NCBI GenBank assembly: GCA_028015205.1
Contig: CM051520.1
Coordinates: forward strand, 7,412,501-7,476,500
Length of the DNA stretch: 64,000 nucleotides
Direction of reading: 5' to 3'
DNA from: Mytilisepta virgata
Lineage: Eukaryota; Mollusca; Bivalvia; Mytilida; Mytilidae
Shown here: piece after piece, positions 34,401-46,400 of the stretch
Layout of the letters: every line of letters begins with the position of its first letter
Numbering within the stretch: position 1 is the stretch's first letter
The notes under the pieces: generated by a model
What the model was told of the DNA's origin: nothing
The model's input: the letters and a program-made list of their open reading frames with translations, nothing else
Databases searched by the model: none
Program-made: the position numbers and the translations under genes

Positions 34401-37400
34401 ACTGTTATTGAAGGAAGAAGTGACAGTTATCTTGGAGAACTATATATTAACCATTCTAATAAAGAATTACAAATCATGTTCGGTTCGAATACAAAGATCC
34501 ATCAGAACACATAACATTCAAATTTTGTTGCCTATACATGCAAACATTTTTTCCTGCTTTGCAGTGAATCTAAGTTAATTTTTATTTGCCTACTGTAAAA
34601 GTATATATTTTTTTACTGCAATATCTTGTAATGATTTAAATTCTCTCTACATAGGATCAAAGTACCAGGAGACATGCTAGTTATATGTTTATCTTTGATA
34701 TAAAATAAATAAGTTGCGAAACAGCTCATACGACAATAGAAAACGAGGAAAATAGATGGAAATTGTGAGCTGACAAAAGGGGCATAAAATGACTTAAATG
34801 TAAAAAATACACAAGCCGAACCAAACCAAATACAAAATTGTAAACCTCTTAGTTTCAAGAGTCAACACCTTTTTTATTTTTTTCTTGAAAAATATGGTAA
34901 TTTTCACATTTTACTTTGGTTGTTTTGTGAGATCTCAACCCTCCCCCTATACCTCTAGCTGATGTGGAATAAACAAACACACAGTGATACACACAGTAAG
35001 ACTCAGTTCAAAAGATGTCAGAGTCTGATGTTAAACAAGAGGCTCACCAGAGCCTGTATCGCTCACCTGGAGTCTGGTTTTCTTTGTACAATTAATCAAC
35101 TATTTGACCAAGTTTGTTGCAATTGGTTCAATTGTTCAGGGAAAATTTGTTAAAGATTTATTTTTCATAAGGTTTAATGTTAAAATATGTTCCCTGATGG
35201 TGGTAGTCCTGGCAGGAAGTTGATAAAATTGACCAGGAATAAGGGTGAACCTTAAATAAATGTAACAGAACCCGACCTCAAATTACACAAACCAATAACT
35301 CCTAAATAGAATTTGGGATTCCCTTCAAAAGATCTCAACATGGCAAACATTTTTCAATTAACATTTCACTTCTATCTCAAATACTTTTGGAGATAAATGC
35401 AAAAATGTTAAAATTTTGAAAATTTGACAAAAAAAGGGCAATAACTCCTAAATGGGTTTTGGGATTTCCTTTAAAATTTCAGGGTATGTAGATCTCAACA
35501 TGGCAAACATTTTTCAAATTTACATATCACTTCTATCTCAAATAGTTTATGGGATAAATGACGAAAAATGTTAAATTTTCAAAATTTGATGAAAAAAGGG
35601 CAATAACTCCTAAATGGGTTTTAGCATTTCTTTCAAAATTTCAGGTTAGGTAGATCTTGTCATGCTGATCAATTTTACCTCTGTCAGATTTTTTATATCT
35701 GTAACGGTTTTTAAGTTATAAGCCAAAAACAACACATGCACCCCTATATTCTATTTTTAGCTATGACAGCCATGTTTTACGTCAGATCAAAATAAATTGA
35801 GGATCGTTTGTAGAGGACATGTCATAGATCATTCCTATTAAGTTTCAAACCAATCGGCCCAGCGGTTTCAGAGGAGATTTTTGAATGAAAAAATTTTGAA
35901 AATTTGACAAAAAAAGGGCAACAACTCCTAAATGGGTTTTGGGATTTCCTTTAAAATTTCAGGGTAGGTGGATCTCAACATGGCAAACATTTTTCAAATT
36001 TACATTTCACTTCTATCTCAAATAGTTTTGGAGATAAATGACAAAATGTTCAAATTTTGAAAATTTGACGAAAAAAGGGCAATAACTCCTAAATGGGTTT
36101 TGGAATTTCCTTCAAAATTTCAGGGTAGGTAGATCTTGTCATGCTGATCAATTTTACCCCATGTCAGATTTTCGATATCTGTAACGGTTTTTGAGTTATT
36201 AGCAAAAAACAGCAATTTACGCCTATGTTCTATTTTTAGCAACAGTGGCCATGTTTTTCATCGGATCAATATAAAATGAGGATTTTTTGTGGAGGACATG
36301 TCATATATCATTCCTATGAAGCCTCGATCCAATCTGCCCAGCCGTTTCAGAGGAGAAGATTTTTGAAAATCAGCCAATCAGAAACAAGAATTGCCTCTGG
36401 TGGCCATGTTTCTTGACCAATCAGAACTAAATGAGGAATCTTTGTTGAGGACCTTCCATACACCACTCATGCAAAGTTTGGTTGGAATTGGCCAAATAGT
36501 TTCTGAGGAGAAGATGTTTGAATGAAAAGTTTACGACGGACGGACAGACGGACGGACGAAAAGTGATGGCAAAAGCTCACATGGCCTTTTAGGCCAGGTG
36601 AGCTAAAAAGGGCAACAGAAGAAACTAATCAAAATGACAATGATCAATATATATTAACAAAGGTCTATTAGCAGTTACTGACATGCCAGCTCCAGACCTC
36701 AATTGCCACTATTGACAGGTCACCATTTCCATTCATTTTCCTTGTTTTCCATCTTAATATAGACATTGGATAAATACTCTGTTTGCAGAATAAACATTTT
36801 CAACCTGTCTCAATACTTACATTTCTGATATATTTGAGGTAGGAAATGGTTGTGGACTGCCCGACAATCTTTCTTTTATTTTTTCCTTTTCTAAAGTTGG
36901 CATGTCACCATAACCCAATGGAGTATTTTCACGTCTTTTATCACTCTTTGAGGACTTAGACTTTCTACTTGGAGACCTGAAAGGCAAATTTTCACTTTTT
37001 ATTGATATTATATTGACTTGGTTTACTGGGGCGTCAGTGTAGTCAGCTATATCATTAAAACACTAAATTTAAAGTGGGAAAAACTCGCAATCCTTGAACT
37101 CACAACTGCAGAGTTGACTGGCCTAAGATGACCACTATTCCACCAAGCCCTCCACTGCCATTGTTATTTCCACAATAAGCAGCTGAAGATTGTGCTGTAC
37201 AAAGAAAATTATTCTCCGTAAAAAGTAGCTAAAAAGCTCAATTACTTCTTTCTGCTGGAACAAACTGACAAAAAAATACAATTTCATACTATATTTGGGT
37301 CATCAAAACCTCTTTAGATGTGCCAGCAAAGGAGTGTTAATAAACAGCATCACAAAACTATGATTAAAATTAACAATATTTTTGAATAAGTTGTCTATTT

Positions 37401-40400
37401 TTGGTTACAAGAGGGACAGCCAAAACAACACAATATGTCTTACACAATTACATGTATTATAGAAAACACATGGCAATAGTTGTGCAGAACATTTTAATCG
37501 AAGTGAGGTTATAAAAATTCATTCAACTTTTATAGAGCAATTTAGATGTCAAGAATAAGTGAAATAATATTTGAAGTATTCAAGAAATAGAAGCTACTTC
37601 CAATATTAATTCTTGACCTTAATAATGTTAAATCTTTATATATCTGTATACCTGGACTTAGATCTTGACCTTTTCTTCTTCTTTGACTTCTTTGAACTTT
37701 TAGTTTGTGATGGAGACCTAGATCTTTTCTTGTTACTTGGTGACCTTGACCTCCTCCTATATGGACTAGACTGCCTTGAGCTTTTGTATCTACTGGGTGA
37801 CCTAGATTCTGACCTACAACATTTGATATTTTCTTTAAATATAAATCTACTGGTTTAAGAAATAGAAATATACATGTATTCTTCCATGGCTTATTCTTTA
37901 TTTATTCATTTTATTTAATTAAAAAAAACATCTAAAATATAATGTTATTAATAAGCATTTCTAACTGAACTTAACCTGAAAATAGATAACATGAGATTTA
38001 ACTGAAAAATTCTCGACACAAAATGCCTTAAGAATATGACAATAGTTAAATGAAAGAAATAAGGAAGTACCTTTGTATACTGGAATAAGAACTTGGTGCT
38101 GGTGGAGAGTTTCGTCTCCTCGGTGATCTTGACCTGGAATGTGACCTTTTGGAATATTTAGGAGACTTTGATCTTGACCTTGAGTACTGTGTTCTCGGCT
38201 TTGTCTTTGATTTTCTGGCATCATTGTCTTCTCTTGGGTCATCAAAAGATGCTGGTGTCTGTGATCTACTACCACTTGGTGTAGACCCATCTGAAATATG
38301 TATATATATAAAATCATAACAGCATCTGAAAATCCATTTTCTGCACCAATAAAACAACCATGAAAAAACATATAGTTAGTTATCTCTCTCAATTTAATAA
38401 AATAAAATAGCCTCCCGATGACCAATATTATGGGAGACAAGGCAACCTTGCACCTGAGTGGTTAAATATTTATGTCTCAACTGGAATGGCTTTTATCTGC
38501 ATGTAAAATATAAAACTCTGTGATTTTCAGTTTGACTGAAAAAATAATATAAGTTAATTTTTCACATACTTTTGCTGTCTTCCTTGTCAGATGACTTGGC
38601 TGATTTAAGCATATTAATAAACATGGCTGCCTTTCTCTTTCTCTCAGCTTGGACCTGTTTTTCTCTGCTTGCCTTTGACAGTTTTTCTCTAGCTGCTAAC
38701 GCCAATTTATCTTTAAGCTTTTCTTCAGCTGAAAGTCAGTGATTTTAATCAAACATTCTACATCAAATATTAAATATAAATTCAGAAATTATTACTCTAC
38801 CATCATTGTGATTCTTCAATGATCAACATGAAATTAATTTATGCAATTAGTTAATATAAAGCACTTTTTTCTTTTTACAAAAAACAAGTTACATGAGCTT
38901 AAACAATTTACAATAGAAACTATTGTTATGATTAAATACTATTTTGCTAAGAATAATATTACCTTGCTTTTTTTCTAAGACTTCAGATGATCCTGTAAAT
39001 CTTTCATCAGATGACGACAGTTTACCAAATTCTCCATCAACAGGTGTGGACGTCCCTGACAGATCAGATCTAATACTTCTATCTCTTGTTCCTTCTGAAC
39101 CTACATGTAAATGTGTAAAACATCTTTAAGCACTCATTCTTAAAACAATATATATAGTCGAACTTTGGTAGCTCAAACTCCGATTGCTGGAACACCACTG
39201 ATGGCTCGAACTGTTTTGAAGTTTATTAAACACCAATTTCTCGAAAAGTCAAACAAAAACTTTGGTCCCAACAATGGTAAAATTGCATGATTTACCATGG
39301 AAAACTCACTCAGTAACTAAATGTTACTGAATACTTACAGGTGTTGGTCTAACAATCACAGATAAAAATAGATTAGCCTGACAGGTAAATGTTTACAGCT
39401 TGATGTAATAAAGATGTTATGATACTGTTAATTAGTGATTAACCTGCTTTAATTTAAACTATTTCATGAAAATGATCAGTTTTACAAATATATAATATAT
39501 AAATAACTAACTTATTATAATAACTTATTAAAGAAAATTCATATCTTTGTTGCAAGTCATGTATGATCATAACGAAAATCTATATTAGGTTTTAAGAATT
39601 GATCATCAAATTGGAGGTCCTCCTCCGACCGATAAGTTTCCGTTGATTAGTGCACCACTAATAACCCTATAAATCTATGATTTAAGTATCATGCATTAAA
39701 TACATGTACAAGGTTAGCACAGTGCTATTCACTTATAGCAATTTTCCACCAGTAAGTCATCAGAAAGCAAAATACATGTATGTCAATAATCAAAATCATA
39801 AAATTACCTTCATCTCCACTACTGTCATGGTCAAATACTTTCTTTTCAGATGACACAACACCATCCTGGTCCTTAGTTTTATTCTTAATAGAGAAACTCA
39901 GTTTAGCAGGTTTTTCTTTCTCTTGCTTCTCTCTTTCTTTTAATACTTCCTAAAATTGAAAAAGAGATTACAAATACATGTATATATGTGACAAATGTAT
40001 TAGTATGCATTAATAATTTTACAAAAAAATTATTCAAAAATGTTCATGTTTACCTTTAAATGACAAATATTCATTTAATTCTACAATAGTTTTTTTCCAT
40101 CTGATAATTTTTTTCATACACAGCTCTGTCTTATGATGGATTTGACTTTTCCAAAATAAGAAGTTAGACATTTCAAATGCTTTTCAGTATTTTGGATAAT
40201 AGTTTGACAAAAGAGGAATCTTGGACTTGATTTTAACATATTAAGATATTGCCAAAAAACCTGACAATGTTGTAAAAAAATCTGATAATAATAAAAGCCA
40301 TATAATCAATCAATTTATATACTATCTGTTAGTAGAATATTACTCTTATTTGCATAAGATTTGAAAGACCAAACCATTTACCATACATGTACATTCTATG

Positions 40401-43400
40401 TTAAATTCACCTGATAAATATGTATTGAATTTTAAAGAAACTACTCGTAATTGAATAATTTTTATTCTAAACCATGAATTTCTTGCCACAATTTGAGAAA
40501 AAGTAATGGTAACGAGTAATAACTGTAACAGTGAACTGTTATCAAGTCCCCCAAACGAAGTAACTGATATCTCGAATGTCTTACATTACTTTCAAAAAAT
40601 TATTTGTTTTTCAGAGACTGAAATGGGAAAATTGTTCTTATAAAGTTTATGAATCCTGCTATATGAATGGCTGTTGAAGAGATAAGACCTGTTTTCAGCT
40701 GATCCAGCCAATTAAGAAAAATAATGGATTTCTTGCAAAAATATGTTTAATTCTAATAGATAATGTGTATAGTTATGACAATTAAGTAAATATGGACTAT
40801 ACTTCTACTTTTTGGAGCAATATTTCATCAATTATTGGAGATTTCTCTGGATTTTCATATGAGGATGATACTGACTACCTAAAAACATGTGAGTTATATA
40901 ACATTGATGATTGCACAGATAAAACTCTTTCCTATGTCATTAACTTTAGGAACTCCAAAATATATATCCTATTTGAAAATATTTTGTTTCAAAACATTGA
41001 CAAAAATCATTTTGAAAACAGAGACATAAATGGAAAAGTTTATTCACATGTTTCGGACAATGGGAAAGTTGTTCTTCATTTACATGACAGTACAAACACT
41101 GTGCATATTCAAGGAAAAGGATGTCACTTTTGGTTCCAAAACATCTTCAAAAATTTAGCAAAGCAGCTCCACGATGAATTGAATTTTATTAATAGAAATA
41201 TTTCAAACATGGACACCATTGTAACAAAGGATATAGATAACATCATGGAATTCCCTGATCCTGAAGTACATAACACACAACAGATGGGAACACCTGCAGT
41301 GAGAGGAGATAATACTGATGATTCCCTGACAAACCTCAAGTTATCACACAGTTTGACATCAACTAATTTAACATCAACCCCTACCAGGCAGATCAAAGAT
41401 TGCAATCTTCTACATCAGTTGTCACCAATTACCAACCAGTTAACACTTCAAGATCAAGTGAATGACTTAAAAGAATTGGTACTCAACTTGATAGAAGTAG
41501 TAAATAAGAAAACCAATGTACAAGACCAGGAAACTGTGTGCAAACCAAAGCTAAAAGATATGTGCACACAAACAGATCAGGTATTACCAGTAGCCATCAC
41601 AATACCTGAGACAAGAACTATTGCTACTGGAATGCATACTAAATCAAGGGACATTTCAGTTCAAACCGAAGTGCATAATCCATTAAAGAACACTTCATTT
41701 AAAACTGAAGTAAAACCATCTCCCCAGACTCGTACTGTCACTTCAACTACAGAAATGTCCATTCAATCGGTTCTGAAGAAAAAGAAAAAAGAAAGTACAA
41801 AACGGCCAACCAATAGATTAACCAACCAATTAAAAACCCCCAACACTCATAAAGAAACTCTGATTATTGGTAGTTCCATTTTAAAAGGCATTGATACTAA
41901 AGGACTTACAAACACCAACGTCTCGACAAACAGAGGAGCAAAAATCAGTGACCTCATCAATGTAGTACATGACATGGACCTAAGTGAATATAAAAATGTC
42001 ATCGTTTTTGTTGGTGGAAATGATATTAGCTCAGGTGCCAACAGAATTGAATTTCAACAAGACTATGAAAGCCTAATTCATTTACTGGGTGATAAGGTGA
42101 ACATGTACACTTCAATTTATATATGTGGTTTACCCCCAAGGAAAGGTGTAAACACTGAAGGACCAAATCATATTTTGTTTGAATTATGTGACTTCTTTAA
42201 TTTACAATATATTGACAACAGCTCAGCTTTCTTCAATCAACATGGTTATGTCAATACTGATTTATTTCACAATGATGGTATTCATTTAACAAAGAAGGGT
42301 ACTTCTGTTCTTTTACACAATTTAAATGAACATGTGAACATTCTAAAGGGACAATATACAAATGACTACTGTCAATTTTGTGGTGAACGTGGTCACGATT
42401 CAGAAAGATGTAGACATGGTCAACCTGTTTCTTGTTTTTTATGTAAATCATTAGGTCATAAAGAGAAATTTTGTCATCTGTACATGAAATAGGTTTATGG
42501 CAACGAGGACATAGCCGTTTCTTCTCATATTTCCAAATTGAATGACCCTAACCTCAAAAATCGTTTTCAAATTCTAGATAGTATTTGTCAAAATTGTAAC
42601 AGTGTCTGCTGTACATGTACTGACAACCAGTATAATGTTACTAGAAAAATTATTAAGTCTTCCAAAACTATGAAGAAAATCTCTTTAGTAAACAGTATTA
42701 ATTATATAAGTGAAACTAAAGAAAATGATAGTGTACAATCTTTGAATATATCACTGATGTCCGATTCAGAAAACAAGACAGAGTCCTCATTAATGATTAC
42801 AACAAATGTATTAAATTGTAATATTGTAGATAATGATATCCCTGAGGCCTTATCTGTTCATAATTATTTATGTATGTTTTTTACCTACTATACAGTCACA
42901 GTAGGATGTACATATGCATTTTTAAATGAGAGTGTAAATGATAAGCACATTAATGTTTATGGTTTTTCAAAAACAAAAGGTATCAAAATATGCTCTCATA
43001 ATATAAATCGATTGGAAAACAAATTAGATGAAATTGAGTATAATCTTCTTTATTCCAAATTTCCACCAGATATTATTGGTTTCTGTGAAACTTTTTTCCA
43101 CGATAATATATCTGATGAACAAATTAATTTTCCAGGTTATGTGTCTGTAAGAAAAGATCGCACTGAAAATGCAGGCGGGGGATGGGTTATATATATATCT
43201 GAAACTACCCCTTTTGTACGAAGAGCTGAAATTGAAATAAATGATACTGAAACTGTTTGGTTAGAAATCAAACCATGTCATAAAAAATCATTTTTATTAT
43301 GTTTTGTTTACAGAAATCCAAAATCTCAAATTGACTGGGTAGACAAATTTGAAGATCAATTGAAAGTAGCAATTTCAATCAATCAAGATGTCACATTATT

Positions 43401-46400
43401 AGGAGATTTTAATATGAACTTCCTACCACCAAATAAACCACCTGCTAAGTGGTTATCTCTTATGGAAACATATCACCTTGATCAAGTAGTAGATAAACCT
43501 ACAAGAGTTACAAGAGATACTGAGACATTAATTGATCATATTTATGTAACTAATTTAGATAAGTATTCCAAATCTCATGTGTCAGACTACTCTCTCAGTG
43601 ACCACTATCCAATTTGTATTATAAGACAAGAACAACTGTGTTCCAAAAAAGACACACATACCACTATTATATACAGAAATTTCAAAAAATTTGATGAAAA
43701 TAATTTTTTAAAGGATCTGGCAAATGTTCCCTTTTATTTAGTAGAATTAGAAAGTGATCCAGATGTATCATTAAAAGTATGGTACCAGTTATTTAACAAT
43801 GTTCTGGACAAGCATGCACCTATTGTAACTAAAAGAGTTAAAAAAGATATCCAGCCAGACTGGTACAATGATGAAATAATTCATGCTAGGCTCATGAGAG
43901 ACAAATATAAAAATTTAGGTTTATGGGGTGAATATAGATACTGGAGGAATAGAGTAAATTTTGTTATAGATGAATCCAAAAGAAAATTTTATAGTGAAAT
44001 TGTAAAAGATTCTAAAGATCCCAAAGTTCTCTGGAAATGTATTCATAGTCTTAACCCCTCAAAACAAGTAAAACCATATGAACTTCACACTGAAAACAAT
44101 GTTAAAATTACAGATCCAAAACAAATAGCGAATAGCTTTAATGACTTTTTTACATCTTGCATTCAAAATTTGAGAAAAGACAAGCAATTAAATTCTGATC
44201 CTGAATTCAACTCTTTGGCAAGCTTTGTTAAAGAAAGACTGCCTGTGAATGACAAATTAATAATTCCACCGGTAAAAACAAATGAACTTCTTCAGAGTAT
44301 TTTGAAACTTGATACCAGTAAATCTACTGGTACTGATAATATAAGCCCTAAAATATTAAAAATAAGTGCTCCTATTATTGTGTCGCCGTTAACATACATT
44401 TTTAATCGCATTATTGATAGTGCAATATTCCCAACTGACCTTAAAAATGCGAAGATTTTACCAGCCTATAAGGCTGGAGATAAGTTTCTTCCTACTAATT
44501 ATAGGCCCATCTCTGTCTTACCAACAATATCAAAGTTAATTGAAAAGCATGTGGCTAAACATATATATGAATTTTTATCCAAATTTAACCTACTGCATCC
44601 AGCACAATCAGGCTTTAGACCTTTTCATTCATGTCAAACAGCTCTTATTAATCTAATTGATAAATGGTTGCAGGAAATGAATGATGGAAATATAAATTTA
44701 GCTATTCTTCTTGATTTAAGGAAAGCTTTTGATGTTGTTGACCATGATATCATGTGTAAAAAACTTGAAATTTATGGTTTTCATGAAATTGCTGTTAATT
44801 TTCTCATTTCTTACTTAAAGGATCGAACTCAACAGGTACAGATTGGAAATATTAAGTCGGAACAATCTTATATTAAGTATGGTGTTCCTCAAGGGTCGAT
44901 ACTTGGGCCTTTATTATTTATTTTGTATATAAATGATCTACCTTTGTATATTAAAGACTGTGATACAGATATGTATGCAGATGATTCAACAATACATATT
45001 TCTGGAAAAAAGTTAAATGAAATTCTGGGTAAAGCTCAAGATGACTTACTGCAAGTTGAAAAATGGTGCTCTGATAACTGTATGTTCATAAATTATGCAA
45101 AATCAAAGTGTATGGTAATTGGTACGAGACAGAAGACTTCTTCACTAATCAGTGAAGTTTCTCTTAATATTAATGAAAGTATTATACAATATTCAATAAA
45201 TGAAAAAATACTAGGAGTTAAAATAGATCCCAACTTATGCTGGACAAATCAGATTGATCAGGTATGCTCCAGAATTTCGTCTCGTGTATACCTACTTTCC
45301 AAAATAAAAAAATTCTTGAATATTGAATCAAGAAAGCTTTTTTATAATGGATATATTTTGCCACTTATTGATTACTGTTGTATTATTTGGGGAAATTGTA
45401 GTAATACTGACTTAAGTCGAATTCTTAAACTCCAAAAAAGGGCAGCACGGTTAATACTAGATATGGACCCTCTTTCACCTTCAAACCCTTTATTTAAAAA
45501 GCTTGGATGGATGAAAGTTGAAGATAGAATAAAATATCATAAGTACCTCTTGGTATATAAAAGCCTTAGAACAGAAGCCCCATCATATCTAATCAACAAA
45601 TTTCAATTAATTTCTAATGAAAATCCCTATTCTCTACGAAATGCTGTTAATGGTAATTTAAAAGTCGCCAAACCTAAAACTGAGCTTTACAAAAAATCGT
45701 TTTCTTATTCAGGAGCAGTTTTATGGAATGACTTGCCAAATAATATAAAAAATTCACCTTCTGTTAATTCTTTTAAAGATAATATAAAGAAATATATTCA
45801 ACAAAACTCTGTAACTGATACCTCACAAAGTGATGAATTGTTTTTCTAGTTTGTATTTTGATTATATCTATATGTGTTTACTCCTGTACCTTTATTTCAT
45901 ACTATATGTGAAAATGTATAAAATGTTTTATATGTGTTACTATTGAGGGCCTCAGGGAAGATTAGTTTTGTAACTAACTGTGTTACCCTCTTGAAATAAA
46001 GCTTTTATTATTATTATTATTATTATTATGCATACTTAATGGAAAGGTTACTTGAAAATCTTGATATGGGTATTTTTTGTGACCCGAGTTTTACAGTCAT
46101 ACAATGTCACACTTATCAATTTTTGCTTGTCAACATGCTGCATTGACAGAGATATATCCCAATATTTCTGAACGGTTTACGAGAACTGATTTTATTTTAT
46201 GGTGTAATAAAATGCATTCGGTTTCATTAAATAAAAATAATAATAAGACTTCTTACCTGCCGTGATAAGTCCTCCCAACATCAAGTTAGTGTAATTTGAA
46301 TCATTTCTTTTTTTTTATATAAAACAATACATTGCAACACAACAAGAAATTTTAATTTATGACTAAGCAAATGAAATAATATCTATTATTATATACAATG

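Larger units (their letters stand above)
40480..46029 (+). mobile_element. CR1/L2-type LINE, apparently full length
   Basis: Contains an upstream non-coding stretch, ORF1 (40792-42492), ORF2 (to 45849), a short 3' UTR and an (ATT)n tail ending near 46029. It is antisense in the SFSWAP intron between the exons at 39949 and 46625. Both long frames are free of stops and frameshifts, so the insertion is young or conserved. The 5' boundary is approximate and I could not identify a target duplication. Confidence 0.85.

Noticed and set aside
37613..37858. 81-codon plus-strand Leu/Asp-rich ORF
   Set aside because: Antisense of the SFSWAP RS-domain exon.
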